A DNA stretch of 64,000 nt from Chrysoporthe austroafricana (GCA_001051155.2 JYIP02000003.1:1364001-1428000), one strand, 5' to 3'. Positions 1 to 12,732 are shown, counted from the stretch's first letter. Made by a program: numbers and translations. Notes: generated by a model not told the origin, from the letters alone.

Positions 1-1176
1 AGGTGGTGAAGCTGGATCAAAAGGTCAGACAGAGCTGGGGTGGCGCTCCTTGCCGTGGTGGGAAATGCTCTTGTAGGATTCTTAGTTCCAGGTAAGGTTG
101 AGCTAAAAGAGAAATCCGGGGATATACTACTAGGTTCTAGTAGTGCCTCCCAGTGCCTCCCTGCCTCCCTAACGCGCCGGGAAGGGCGCCTAGAACCCTG
201 GGACCCACGCTAGCACACTGCACGACAGGGGGGCCCAGTGGGGGAGATCCTTCTACCACGGTATCCGCACCGGCCGTTGGTATTGGGGACAGCTGATGCC
301 ACTCTTCTTCTCGTCAATACGAACAGTCGGGCCCAGTCCCTCCTCCTCCGCGTCGAATCGGGCCCCTGTGTGGCGTCCTGTCGAGAGAATTCGCCTCGTG
401 TTTGTCGTTCGATCAGTCAGCCTTTCTGTGACTTCCCAGCCGCTCGTTGAAGCGCTGCACGAAGTACCTGCGGACGTCCCATCACGAGGTCAGCAACAGC
501 CTTGCCACCAGCCCTATCGTCAACCTGCCAGGAGGTGAGTGGCATGAGCGCCCGCCCAGACCTCCTCTTCCCCCCTCTCCACACAGCCTGTGCTCTCTCG
601 GCTCTCACTCACCCATCTCTACATCGTACGTGCCGGGTGCCCCGTTCAACCACATGTTACCCAGTAGCTTAGCTGCCAGGGAGGCAAGGGAAGCAGGCCG
701 CCAGGGATCGCAGCCCGGTGTTACATTACATCCAGCACACATGCACATCTACACAAACAATCATACATGCCCAGAGCCCATGTCCCATGCTGTCGCTCGA
801 GCCGGCCGGCCGTACCACAGCGCTGGCACCCTGCGGGCACCCTGCGGGCACCCGCGCCCCACAGTCTACCCCAAAGGGTCCCCTGCTCGTCGGCCCATCG
901 CTTGAGTGGGACCCTGGAGATCCTGCATGTGAGCTCCTGGCCTGTTTTCGTGCATCTAAGAATCGCAAGACCACACCACCATACACAGCCCACATTTACT
1001 TCGCGTTGCCCTCCGTGGTCTTCGACGTGGTTTTCCTCCTTGCATCCCACTGCCTTCCGCCAGACACCTCTCGTCCTGCTGGGTCGAATCTTCACGTGCG
1101 ACTGACGGCCGCTTCTAGTATCGACGGTGACATCCACGAGCCTCACCAGCTTATTCTCGCCGCGCCTTTACCCCCC

Positions 1177-1177
<1 letters not shown>
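1..1177. other. Gene-free stretch at window edge
   Basis: No open frame here has a recognisable motif or a splice structure that extends it. Overlapping frames on both strands are short and of random composition. The segment precedes the homopolymer block and the UNC93-like gene, so it may hold part of that gene's promoter or leader, but nothing shows this directly. Confidence 0.4.
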
Positions 1178-1255
<78 letters not shown>

Positions 1256-1295
1256 CCTATTTTTTCTAGTGATACGTCCAACAAACAGGCAAAAN

Positions 1296-1335
<40 letters not shown>

Positions 1336-1479
1336 GAGGGGGGGGGAGGAAAACAGGCTGAAAAAAAGGGGGGCGGCGGCCCGCGAGAAGGGGCGCCCCC
1401 CCCCGTGCGCCGGGGGCCCCCTTTTCGGTTCGGGGGGGTCCCCCCCTCGCTCCTCCTGTTTTTTTCCCCCCCCCCCTTT

Positions 1480-1518
<39 letters not shown>

Positions 1519-1530
1519 GTCTTTTTTTTC
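1178..1530. repeat. Homopolymer block with an N, probable assembly junction
   Basis: A run of 78 T (1178-1255) is followed by an ambiguous base at 1295, a run of about 31 A (1297-1327), G-rich tracts, C-rich tracts and another T run up to about 1517. The A-then-G order on the left is mirrored by the C-then-T order on the right, giving a rough inverted repeat centred near 1400-1440. The N and the extreme homopolymers point to unreliable sequence. A real low-complexity hairpin cannot be excluded. It lies immediately before the UNC93-like start codon, so that gene's leader cannot be trusted. Confidence 0.8.
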
Positions 1531-1575
1531 CGGAGACAAATTCGCAGGCAGAGATCCTGACATCACAACCTCAAG

Positions 1576-3191
1576 ATGGCAGACGCCGAGACCAAGGGGC
1601 CAAAGGTCGATGTCGGCCCTGAGGCCAAGGACACCGCAGTCGACGCGGGCGTAGAGCCCAACACCCCGACTCCTCCATCGTATGTCCCTGCTGACCCGGT
1701 CGCCCGTCCCTACGGATGGATGTACAAGGGCTTCAAGATCGGCAAAAAGGAGATCTGGTACGCCTCTCCCAAGTGCCAGCTGCTCATGGTCGCCATGGTC
1801 TGCTTCTTGTGCCCCGGCATGTTCAACGCGATCGTGGGCATGGGCGGCGCTGGTCAGCTCTCCACGCTCGCTTCCGATGATGCCAACACTGCCCTGTACT
1901 CGACCTTCGCCGTCGTCGGGTTCTTCGCCGGCACCTTCGCCAATCGCCTCGGTCTGAGGCTCACCATGTCCATTGGCGGCCTGGGCTACTGCATCTACGC
2001 GGCCTCCTTCCTGTCCTACTCTCACAACCAGAACCTTGGGTTCGTCATCTTCGCCGGCGCCTTCCTGGGCGTGTGCGCTGGCCTGCTCTGGACCGGCCAG
2101 GGCGCCATCATGATGTCGTACCCGCCTGAGCAGTACAAGGGCCGCTACATCTCGTGGTTCTGGATCATCTTTAACCTGGGTGCTGTTATCGGCGCGCTTA
2201 TCCCTCTGGGCCAGAACGTCAACAACCAGACGGGGGCCGTCACCGACGGCACGTACGCGGCCTTCATCGTGCTCATGTTCGTGGGCGCGGTGCTGGCGCT
2301 CTTCCTGTGCAACGCCGACAAAGTGCAGCGCGAGGATGGCTCGCACGTCATCCTGATGAAAAACCCATCCTGGCAGACCGAGATCCTGGGCCTGTGGAAC
2401 ACGCTGTACCAGGACCCGTGGATCGTGCTGCTGTTCCCCATGTTCTTCGCCAGCAACGTCTTCTACACCTACCAGACCAACGACATGAATGCCGGTCAGT
2501 TCAACACGCGCACGCGCGCCCTGAACAACGTGCTGTACTGGTCTGCCCAGATCTTCGGCGCCGTCATCTTCGGCTACTCGCTGGACTACGGCAAGATGCG
2601 CCGCAGCCTCAAGGCCAAGATCGCCCTCATCACGCTGTTCTCCCTGACCTTTGTCATCTGGGGTGGGGGCTGGGCCTGGCAGAAGAAGCAGCCCTCGCGC
2701 GAGCAGACGGAGGCCGCAGACTTTGTCGGTGTCGACTGGACCGACGGTGGCGGCAGGTATATCGCGCCCATGTTCCTCTACATCTTCTACGGCTTCTTTG
2801 ATGCGTGCTGGCAGACCAGCATCTACTGGTACGTAGCATCTGCGGTGAGCCCTCCGAAGAGATGAGACACTGACGACCACCTTCCCACAGGTACATGGGC
2901 GCCCTCTCCAACAATTCCCGCAAGGCCGCCAACATGGCCGGCTTCTATAAGGGCATACAGTCCGCCGGAGCCGCCATCTTCTGGCGCGTCGACGCGCTCA
3001 AGAAGCCCTACAACACCATCTTCGGCGCGACGTGGGGCCTGCTGGCGGGTGCGCTGCTTTTGGCCGCGCCCATCATCTGGCTGCGGATCAAGGACACCGT
3101 TACCCTCGAGGAGGACCTCAAGTTCACGGACGAGACGGTCGAGGATGTCGTGGGCGCGGGCGCGCTGGGGCAGAAGAAGGATGACGTCTAG
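1576..3191 (+). CDS. UNC93-like (DUF895) MFS membrane protein
   Basis: Two exons, 1576-2828 and 2891-3191, joined through a 62-nt GTACGT...CACAG intron that restores a split Trp codon; product 517 residues. The N-terminus is hydrophilic, followed by a motif near residue 47 (YGWMYKGFKIGKKEIWY) and roughly 11-12 hydrophobic segments. A segment reading FYTYQTNDMNAGQFNTR sits between the two halves, as in fungal UNC-93-like proteins. Family members are polytopic membrane proteins; most fungal ones have no known substrate, though the animal founder regulates a potassium channel. The C-terminus is charged and cytosolic-looking. The start is the first ATG of the open frame, 46 nt beyond the low-complexity block; an upstream start cannot be ruled out because that sequence is unreliable. 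Confidence 0.9.
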
Positions 3192-4489
3192 ATGGCGGCT
3201 GCGAAATCGGCGTAAAGCGGCGCGTGATCATCTGTGCCTCCGCTAGCGCTAGTCGATGCCGTTCCTCCCACGATGGAGCGAAGTGTCGAGATGCGGTCCG
3301 GAGTGGGGGGGTGAACAGATATTCAGGGACCCAGGGACTATGACTTTTAATCATCGAGAAGGGAGCTCTCACTGATGGGAACGATGAGATGACACGAAAC
3401 GATACCATAGCGTTGGCTCTCGCATGCCTAGGTAAGGCAGGGACACAGGCATTCATACATACTAAGTAATCGACTTTTTAAACCCACACCCTCTCCCGGG
3501 GCCTTTTTAGCTGTGGCTGTCGAGCTGGGTCCGTGAGAAAAGCCGCAGTGCCATGACTCGGCGCTCGCGACGTCGAGCTAAACGCGAGCGAGGACGGTTC
3601 GACCTTCACAGCACCGCACGCTACGTGGCTCAATGTGACGTTGAAGGCGAGGGATTGGAATCACAGTGGCAAGCAGGCTGTACGAGTTGTTCTCGAACTG
3701 CAGTGCAGGACGGGCCTCGAGTGGCTTTGTTCGAGTGGCCTGCTGGCGCTGTGCGTATTACCGAGGACATGGCGAGGCTGGACGGACGAACGGGAGCTGG
3801 CTGTGCTGCAGCATCCCACTTTCGCCCGCTGTGGGGCCCATCCTCATCCTCTGGTAGCTCCCTGCGGAGCCGCAGCCTCGCGGAGATGAACGAGCACACG
3901 TTCGAGTGTCAACACGCGACCTCGGAGCGGAGAGGGGCAGGGCATCGGGCCCCAATTTGGTGGCTTCTAGAGCAGAGGATGAGTCTGGCCAGGCTGGAGA
4001 GTCTTGGGATTTCCATATGAGGGACGATGCATGGGGAGTCGTTGCGAGCGCAGGGACAAACACCAACAGCTACTCGCTGCGTAGAGGATCAGACGTCATC
4101 CCGCGGGATGTGCCTCCTTAACAAAACCAGGGGCTTGCCCCACGCAATCCCCATGGGAGAGCTGTTAGTACCCCACCACCAACACGCCCCCCTGCTCCGG
4201 AGCCCTCGCAGCCATCGTCCGATCCGTTCCTGAACAGGACCACCGCTGCGACGACCCGGTTAGTTTTTCCTATAATATGTAACCCCGAACCGCTTCCACC
4301 TCCCTCCTACGGAGCCCTCTTCTCTTCCCTCCTCTGCTCGACGCGGCCCTATTCGCCTGGACACCGGCACCCTCTCCACTCTTTCCGTCCTGCCCCTCTT
4401 GACACGATCCGGCTGAAGAGCCCTCCCGCCTCCCTCGCTCGTGTGAACGCGACCAACAGATAGACAAGGGGAGAGAGAAGGCGAGAAAG
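3192..4489. other. Intergenic region between the UNC93-like gene and ACH1
   Basis: Contains the 3' region of the transporter and the ACH1 promoter and leader. From about 4290 to 4489 it is pyrimidine-rich on the plus strand, typical of fungal leaders. Several frames of 60-155 codons exist but have no motif or splice support. No RNA gene was seen. Confidence 0.5.
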
Positions 4490-6283
4490 ATGGCATCGCC
4501 TGTAGCCTCCGCGGCCCTGAAGGCGCGCGTGCGCCGGCCGTCGCTGCTCAGCAAGCTGTGTCACCCGCAGGACCTCCTGAAGCATTTCCCCAACGGCTCG
4601 TACATCGGCTGGAGCGGCTTCACGGGTGTTGGGTACCCCAAGTGAGTCCTTCCGCCGGACCCAGGCCCTGGGAGGGGGGTCTTCGGTGCCCTCCGCAGGG
4701 ACGTTGGCTGTGAAGATGGGCTGGAGAGCTGACCGGACCGTGCTCACGCGCAGGAAAATGCCCACGTTCTTGGCCGACCACGTCGAGAAGAACGGCCTCC
4801 AGGGCCAGCTGAAATACACCCTCTTCGTCGGGGCGTCCTCCGGCGCCGAGACAGAGAACAGGTGGGCCGGGTTGGATATGATCGAGAGGAGAAGTCCGCA
4901 CCAGGTCGGCAAGGCCATTGCCAAGGGGATTAATGAGGGGAGGATCAACTTCTTCGACAAGCACCTGTCTATGTTTCCTGTGGATCTGGTATACGTACGT
5001 ACCCAAGGAAGCTAGCCACTCACCCCTCCCCCCGGCTCGCTCGGGACTGGATCAGTATAAAGCGAGGCCGGCAGTACTAAGAGGATTTGCCGCAGGGTTT
5101 CTACACGAAAGACAGGCCGAGCAACAAGCTCGACGTGGTAGTCGTCGAAGCAACGGCCATCAAGGAAGACGGCAGCATCGTACCCGGAGCGTCAGTGGGA
5201 GCGACGCCAGAACTGGTCCAGCTGGCCGACAAGATAATCATCGAGGTCAACACCTCAATCCCCAGCTTCGAGGGTCTACACGACATCACAATGACCGACC
5301 TGCCACCGCGACGAAAGCCTTATCTGATTATGGGCGTCGAAGACCGCATCGGCACCACCTCGATCCCGATCGATCCGGAGAAGGTAGTAGGCGTCCTGCA
5401 CTCTGACTACCCGGACCAGACCGCGCCCAACACGCCCGCCGACGCCAGCTCCAAGGCAATTGCTGATAACATCATCGAGTTCTGGGATCACGAGGTCAAG
5501 CACGGGCGCCTGCCGCAGAACCTGCTGCCCATCCAGTCCGGCATTGGTAACATTGCCAATGCCGTCATCGGCGGGCTCGCGGACTCCAAGTTCTCGAACC
5601 TGAACGTCTGGACTGAGGTCATCCAGGACACGTTCCTGGACCTGTTCGACTCCGGCAAGCTGGACTTTGCCACGGCCACCTCCGTGCGTTTCTCGCCCGA
5701 CGGCTTCAAGCGCTTCTACGACAACTGGGAGTCGTACCACAACAAGCTGCTCCTACGCTCCCAGCAGGTGTCCAACTCGCCCGAGATCATCCGCCGCCTG
5801 GGCGTCATCGGCATGAACACCCCCGTTGAGGTCGACATTTACGCGCACGCCAACAGCACGTGCGTCATGGGCAGCCGGATGCTCAACGGCCTCGGCGGCT
5901 CTGCGGATTTCCTGCGGTCCTCCAAGTACAGCATCATGCACACGCCCTCCACCCGGCCTAGCAAGACGGACCCCCACGGCGTCTCCTGCATCGTGCCCAT
6001 GTGCACGCATGTCGACCAGACGGAGCACGACCTGGACGTCATCGTGACCGAGTGTGGGCTGGCTGACGTGCGGGGACTGAGCCCGAGGGAGAGGGCGAGG
6101 GTCATTATTGATAAGTGCGCGCACGAGGTGTACAAGCCGATCCTGAAGGAGTACTTCGACAAGGCGGAGTTCGAGTGCCTGCGGAAGGGCATGGGGCACG
6201 AGCCGCACCTGTTGTGGAATAGCTTCGATATGCACAAGGCGCTCGTTGAGCAGGGCAGTATGGCAAAGGTGGAGTGGAAGTAG
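4490..6283 (+). CDS. ACH1: Acetyl-CoA hydrolase / succinyl-CoA:acetate CoA-transferase
   Basis: Three exons: 4490-4641, 4754-4994 and 5096-6283. Introns are GTGAGT...GCGCAG and GTACGT...CCGCAG; the second has a good branch point (TACTAAG near 5075). The product is 526 residues, the same length as yeast Ach1. The family takes CoA from acetyl-CoA or succinyl-CoA and passes it to acetate, propionate or water in mitochondria, which matters for acetate use and propionyl-CoA detoxification. Visible signatures are [12 protein letters not shown] near residue 280 and WTEVIQD, whose Glu near residue 305 is the likely CoA-thioester glutamate of family I CoA-transferases. The first 25 residues are rich in Ala, Ser and Arg, suiting a mitochondrial presequence. 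Frame and length are intact throughout. Confidence 0.96.
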
Positions 6284-7098
6284 AGCGAGGAGAGTAGACA
6301 CCGTGTTGGATTGAGAGGTAGACCGTGCGTGTTGGATCGAAGATCTACTTAGAGAAGCTCGGGCTGCTTGTCAGGTACGATTTAGCGGCAGAGGGCTAAG
6401 CTTAATCCAAGACTGAGCGGCGGGACGGCTCTCGCCGCTCATACGACCACACGTCAAGTCCAATCCAGGTGCCCCCAAAACAGCTACGGCCTCGTCTCCT
6501 TCATATTTTATGCGGCTGCTCCACGTGTCATGAACATTTAACTCAAATAGCATTCCGGCGAATCACTCAGATAGAGTCGACCCAGCTCGACCGGGCATGC
6601 CGCGATGGTCACAATTGGAAGAGCAGGGCCACACCACGTAATGAAGCAGCTGCCGCTTAAGAAGCACAACGAAACAGGAGGTATTTGAATATGAGATCGC
6701 CTGAGGAGCCAGACGGGTCCGGTCTTGCCAGTCTACGCTACAAGGCCACTAACAGGTCACATCTTCCGACATGTGAAGGGTCTCACGTCCAATGATCAAG
6801 CCTCAAGTCAAGTGACGAGGTCGTCATCGAGTTTCGAGCGTGGGTTTTGGTCTATTCCAACGCCGTCGACACGCGAGGGGCCTGCGGCACAACATGGCGA
6901 CCAAGTCCAGCATCATCGCAGCCGTCCAAGTGGACGGTGGGCTTGAGTAGCGCTCCTTTTAAAGGCAGAAAGGCCCCGGATCACCTAGGCCTGGAGCCTG
7001 CCCTTTTCTCTCTCCTCCCCCAACCCTTGCCTTTCGCCTTTCCTTTCGGACCGTCAACATCGAAGAAAAGACCGGTCACACTCTCGACGAAGGCCATC
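6284..7098. other. Intergenic region after ACH1
   Basis: No supported gene. The last 100 nt before 7099 are CT-rich on the plus strand, as expected of the leader of the small membrane protein gene. Nothing else stands out. Confidence 0.5.
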
Positions 7099-7533
7099 AT
7101 GCCAACTCACTTCGCCATAGACCGCCGCCGGTCACCCTGGTGCGTGGCCCTCTGGGCCGCCCTTGGCGTGATGATCCTCGGCCTGTCGCTGTGGGCCATC
7201 TGCGTCATGGCATACAACTTCTTCCCGGGCTTCGCGGCTCAGTCCGTCGAGGGCGGCGGCGGCTCCGGCCCGGGTGCTACCGGTGCCGCCCAGGACGGCC
7301 TGATCATCATCACCGAGGTGGACGACGGGGTGCACCGGCGGATCAACCCCGACCACCCGTAGGCCGCGGAGCTCCGGGAGCAGCTCGCGCTCCTCAGGGA
7401 GAAGCAGAAGCAGGGGGAGGGGCCCGGGTGGGTGTCGGACTGGGGGTGGGACGACGACGAGATCGAGGAGCTGCTTGGACGCGCGGCCGACGACGAGGAA
7501 TGGGGTGGTTATGACGGCGAGGCGTCCTATTGA
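7099..7533 (+). CDS. Small single-pass membrane protein, frame interrupted by TAG
   Basis: The frame opens at ATG 7099 and codes 87 residues to a TAG at 7360-7362. It has a basic N-terminus, one strongly hydrophobic segment (about residues 11-38), then a Gly-rich linker. After the TAG the same frame stays open for 56 more codons to TGA at 7531-7533. That second part looks coding: a charged helix (ELREQLALLREKQKQ) followed by a Trp- and Asp/Glu-rich tail ending GGYDGEASY. Possible explanations are a real nonsense mutation, a sequencing error (CAG to TAG), an in-frame 45-nt intron 7318-7362 (GTGGAC...CCGTAG), or readthrough. The family is not recognised. One-TM fungal proteins with an acidic Trp-rich tail are common, so I infer the intact ancestor was 144-145 residues. 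Confidence 0.5.
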
Positions 7534-8893
7534 GGAGCCGGAACAAGCACGACAGTGGACAGTCTGCCTTTTGTCGAGAGGCTTTCGTGGGCTCCGCGGA
7601 GGGATATTGCTATTTACACGGCCGACATTCATGGAGCGGGACTTTGATTGATAAGGGCTCATGCGCTGATCTGGACCTCGTCGTGCCGAGATGAAAGATG
7701 CGCAGGCTGGATGGAAGCGAAGCACGGAGCACGCAAGCCCCTCAGGGTCGAGGCCCTCTCGCCAATACTTTCCGCAGCTTTGCTGTTATACACCGTGGCA
7801 GAGCTGGCTGGCTGGGGAAGGACGATGCGGCGGATTCATAGCCTACGAGCTCGATTTCCCAACAAGCCCGGATAACAAGCAGGCCCTCCTGTGTTCGCCG
7901 TTTTTTTTTTTTTTTTTTTTTTTGCTTCCGTGACCGCTGTGATCACCTCACCCATCCCCGTCCTGACATCCGGGTGAGACCGATAAGGCTGGGAATAGCT
8001 TCAGGAGATCTGAGATCCGTTCATGCGCCCAGGCCCGTGCTGATGCCGCACGGTAAGCTTAAGTAGTACTGTTGCAACTTCTGCTGCCTCACCCTGCTAG
8101 GGTGGCCCAGAGCACACGGGATCCTCCTAGACCGTCCCAGCGCAGCGAGCCTTGTGGAAGATATCGGGCCGACCAGCACATTCTACTGCCCTGATTGTAC
8201 TGTATTGTGCTGAGTGGTACTGGGTCCGGCTGTCGGCTCATCTCAAGTTTGCTTGGGGGTGCAAAGGTGGGCCTGATCGAGTCAAGACAGATTGTATCGT
8301 ATGGAGTCCCGTAGTAAGGATTCAGAAGGTTTGGAAGGGCCCAGAACGTGGAGCTGCAGGTTCAGATGCTCCCAGTGGGGCGGTGCGGCGTCTCCAGGTC
8401 TGAATTTTGGCTCGACTTGGGGACAAAAGCTGCACGGGCCACCCAAAACCAGTCGGCAGTCACCCACAACCAAATCCAGAACCGGAGCCAGAACCTGCAT
8501 TTCTCCTCCCAGTTTCACTGTCGACGGCAGCCAGCCACCACCACCTCCTCCTCTTGGCCAGTCGGCTGGGCTCACTTCTTCTCGCGTCACAGGTGAGGTT
8601 GAGGCTTGTCCTCTATTGTCTGTCAATTGAGTTCACTGCTGTACCCACCCCACAGCCCAGTCAGCGCGCGTTGCGCCATCCGACCTGCCCTGATTTGTAC
8701 CCCGACCTGCCCTCGCCTTTGACGACGACAAAGAAAGGGAGGGCTGAGACAGGTTGTGCATCAACACAAAGGCCGACACGAGGACACGAAGACACGGAGA
8801 CCTACAAAGAGACCCGGGCACACATCTCCCCATACACATCGACCATTCCACCAAGTCTACTGTCCTGCTCCAGAGGACACAAGACGACACAAC
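7534..8893. other. Intergenic region upstream of the KH-protein gene
   Basis: Holds a 23-nt T run at 7901-7923 and, toward 8893, a leader-like stretch rich in CA and CT. Open frames up to 179 codons occur (8407-8946) but run across the KH gene's start in another frame and show no motif. Confidence 0.5.
7901..7923. repeat. Poly-T tract (23 nt)
   Basis: An uninterrupted run of 23 T between the small membrane protein gene and the KH-protein gene. It could be a Pol III-type terminator, a slippage-prone microsatellite or an old poly(A) tail of a minus-strand retroinsert. No element was identified beside it. Confidence 0.8.
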
Positions 8894-10826
8894 ATGGCCG
8901 GTGCAACACCAGACATCCAGCAGATCCTGGAGCAGCTGCGTGGTAAGAAGAGCTTCCTGTCGCCCTGAGCCCCCTCGAGACACCCTCGCATCAGACACCA
9001 CAGCACCCGACATCCATCCTGGCCCCGACTGACCTCCTCCAGCTACCCAACAGAGACCCGCGACGACTACTCCCTCCCAGGTCCAGCCAGGCCTCGCTGC
9101 TCCAGGCTACCCTCCACAGGCCGGCTACCCACTGCCGCCCCAGACCAACCCACCCCCACCAGGAGCCAGCTACCCACCGCCTGGCCAGTATGGCTACCCT
9201 CAGCCCTCCTCCAGCGGCACTGTCGACCTGAGCGCCATCAAGCCGGTTACCTCTGGTACCGTCAGCCTTCAAGATGCTATTGCCAAGGCGAAGGCCGTCG
9301 CCGCCGCCAATAACCTGGCGCCCTACGAGCGCGCTCCTGCCTACGGAGGCAGCGACGGTCACTCTGGTGATGGTCGTCAGTGGCGCCGGTCCCGGTCCCG
9401 GTCCCCTCGGCGCGATAGCTATCGCGATCCCAATCCCTACCGAGATGAGCGCCGCGACGAACGCCCTTCTCGCGACTACGGCCACCACGCACGCGACCGC
9501 TCCTACTCTCCCGGGCCCCGTGGCCGCCAGGGCGCCGGGCCCTTCTCCCCACGCGGCGCCAACGCCGTGCGGCAGCGCTCTCCTCTCCGAGGCGAAGAAG
9601 ACAACGCGACCGAGGTTATGGAGATCGAGGCGACGCTCGTCGGTCTCATCATCGGCCGGCAGGGTGAGAACCTCAGGCGCGTCGAGGGGGACACGAAGTG
9701 CCGGGTCCAGTTCATGCCGCCCAACAGCGGCGACGACAAGTTTCGGCAATGCAAGATCACCGGCCCGCGCGCTCGCCGGGCCGAGGCTCGGGCTGCCATC
9801 AACCGCATCATCGAGGACAGCGGTATGGGCGCCATTGCTCGCGCAGGCCTAGATCGTGGCGGCGCCCGCCCGCCCCCGGCTCCTGATCGCGGCGGCGTCG
9901 CCAACCTGAAGGAGGGAGAAGACTGTCTGCAGATTATGGTCCCCGATAGAACCGTTGGCCTCATCATCGGACGCGGGGGCGAGACGATCAGGGATCTCCA
10001 GGAGCGGAGTGGTTGCCACGTCAACATTGTTGGCGAGTCTAAGAGCGTCAATGGTCTTCGACCTGTCAACCTGATCGGCCCCTATGCTGCTGCCGCCCAG
10101 GCGAAGGAAATGATCATGGAGATCGTCGATTCCGACAGCAGGGCCAACGGCAATTCCGGCCCGCCGGGTCGCAACGGCAACCGAGATAACGCGCAGGACA
10201 AAACCCAGGATGCCATCTATGTTCCCAACGAGGCAGTCGGCATGATTATAGGAAAGGGTGGCGAGACGATCCGAGAGATGCAGAACAACACTGGCTGCAA
10301 GATCAACGTCTCTCAGCAGCCACAGCCCGGCCAGACCGACAGAGAGATTGAGCTTGTGGGCTCCCGAGACGCTATTAACCGAGCGAAGCAGGCTATTGAA
10401 GACAAAGTCGAAGCAGTGGTGAGTTCGTCGGTCTGCAAGGCCCTCATAATCTAGTAGCACTACTGACAGACTTGTCAGAAGCAGAAGAGCGGTGGCGGTG
10501 GCGGCGGCGGCGGCGGACGCGGTCGTGGTCACCACCGTGACTATGACAATCCTAGCTACGGCCAGTCTTCTAACAACCAGCATTCAGGAAATCAAGGCGC
10601 GCCTGCAGCCCAAGCCCCGGCAGGCGCCGACGGACAACCTGATCCCTACGCTGCCTGTGAGTATACTGTGCTACCCTCTCTCTACCTTGTACTGGATCGG
10701 CTACTAATGTGTATGACAGATGGCGGTTACCAGAACTACCTAGCCCTTTGGTATCAGTCTTTCGCCCAGAACGCTTCAAATGCTGCTGGTCAGGGTGATG
10801 CTACCAAGCCCCCAGGCACGTCGTAG
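8894..10826 (+). CDS. Triple-KH-domain RNA-binding protein (FUBP/KSRP-like)
   Basis: Four exons: 8894-8942, 9043-10418, 10479-10656 and 10720-10826; 569 residues. All introns are canonical GT-AG, and the last is flanked by a phase-1 Tyr codon. The N-terminus is a short helix, then a Pro/Gln/Tyr-rich segment, then an Arg-Ser region (RRSRSRSPRRDSYRD). Three KH domains follow, each with its GXXG loop: GRQG (about 221-224), GRGG (326-329) and GKGG (420-423). After KH3 come a poly-Gly/Arg (RGG-like) stretch and a Tyr-rich C-terminus (DPYAAYGGYQNY) resembling the repeats at the end of FUBP/KSRP proteins. Such proteins bind single-stranded RNA or DNA in splicing, mRNA stability or transcription. The exact target is unknown. 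Confidence 0.93.
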
Positions 10827-12732
10827 TTGGTCGTGTGGCCATGAGGCGGCAGACTGCGTAATGACTGCTGCACACCCAGCTTGACACGACTTACCACTCA
10901 CCCGTACCTGTTGATTGACATGGCGGCCATCCGCCTATCCGCACCATGATGAAGCTCCTCTATGCTAGGGTCCATCGTTGAGCCCCTCCTAGCTCCATCT
11001 CCACTACCCGACTCTTCCTCGCCGTTGATTGTATAAGTACATTCTCAACCACACCGCACTATCAAGCTCAGGCCACGTGCGGCCATGACCTACAGGCATC
11101 TTCGCAGACATGACTCTACCAAGGATAATCTCGACTACGTGCAACCGCAGGCAGCTTTGACAAGACGGAGACATTTGGTGTCGATTGATCCGCGTCTCCT
11201 CCGTGGGATATCATTTGATCGTAGTCACCTTGACTTGATCTCTCTTCATGTGGACCTTCCTGCGACCATTTGAAGACCACCAAGATGCTGCGCTTGATCT
11301 AATCGTTCATTCGGACGCCTTTCACCTTGAACCGCCAACCCAAGCCTGCAATCATGATCACCTGACTTCAGCTCTTTGGGCAAGCTCAGTCCGGGCAATG
11401 CTGGCGCGCCCCTTCTAAATGAGGTCATTCATCTCTTAAGCACTTGTCACCTATGCTTGCAACTTGAGACTCAAGTAAGCTTTGCATCGATATACTCATG
11501 GCCCATGGTTGGCAAACCTTCTCATGACCACTCCAGATGGCTGATCTGGTTCTCGCGCCCACAAGAAGCGCAAACGTCCAAGAAGAGAGGGCGCCTTGAC
11601 AGCTGATGGCTGCGCTGCAAATCATGCTCATGCTGCTTTCTCGTCCGCACTGCGCCCGCTCCTCTGACATCTCAGCCCCCGACCGCGGCTGCTGTCTCCT
11701 CTCTCACCTCTGCACAGCGCCCTGCTTCTTATCAGTGAGTATAATGATGATGGCTAGTCCAGACAGGATACCTGATCGTCTCAGTTGGCTTGGCCTTCTG
11801 GTTATGAAGGCCGATATGGAATGAATAAAAGGGGATCATTCTGGGAGGTCACCGGGACAAGAGAAAGGAAGGAAAAAGAGGACACATGAGGTCTTTGTTA
11901 ATCATATGAAAATCAACTGTAGTATACCTAAGCCGACAGCACGTCGCTGTGGACCTCGACGCTTTGCTACGGTATTGCAACTGACCACCATATGGCTCCT
12001 CGGGCAGTAGGCGCTCTGTCCGGGTGGTGGCTGACAACGTGCTGCGCGGTGCTTCCTCGCACCAGACAACGTGGTCGCCAGTCATCACCAGCGCGACTTT
12101 CGAGACATTCGACATCCGCCCGCCCACGTGCCTTCGAAATTCCGTAAAAGATCTGCAAATGCTCCCCACAAGGTTCTCCAGACCGACCGTTACCCGCAGC
12201 TGCGTGCACATGGGTCAAGGATGCTGTACCCAGCAAGTAATCGACGCGGCTTCAGGCTAGGAAATTCGAATGTGGGACTCCGCCTATCAAAAGCTCCAAT
12301 CCGTAGCACGGGGCACCCCTATGATGATGGCATTTCGACAGGCCGAAACCTCGCGCTTCCTGTTAATCTGTCCCCACAATTATCAGGCTGTGTGCCCGAA
12401 AGGATGATAAGACGCACTACTATGTTACGTAGTGTCGACTCATGTGCAGCAGTTCCTACCTAGGGCTAAGCGCAAAGGGGTGGTTGGACACGCGAGGTTT
12501 AAACAAAAAGGGCCGCCCGCGCTGCCATTATAGATAGTATCCGACCTGGACACCTCCGTCGCATTCCTGAGCCTTACACAGTGGGTGTTGCCCGGGCAGC
12601 TGTTGGTGTCTCATCTGTGATGTCCAAAGCACGAATCTCTTACTTTCTCGCTGGATCAGTCACTCCGTTTGTCTTCCTCTGAGGCCTTCGCTCACTCCCC
12701 CAGACCGCACCGCGAAGGGGCCGCTGGCTACG
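10827..12732. other. Intergenic region between the KH and MFS genes
   Basis: About 1.9 kb without a supported gene. Frames on both strands are short and share no motif. The stretch just before 12733 is CT-rich and serves as leader for the MFS gene. Confidence 0.5.

Noticed and set aside
1168..2880. A 570-codon minus-strand frame
   Set aside because: It is antisense to the UNC93-like gene and runs through the homopolymer block; composition is low-complexity Asp/Glu/Arg/Val, typical of an antisense shadow in GC-rich coding DNA.
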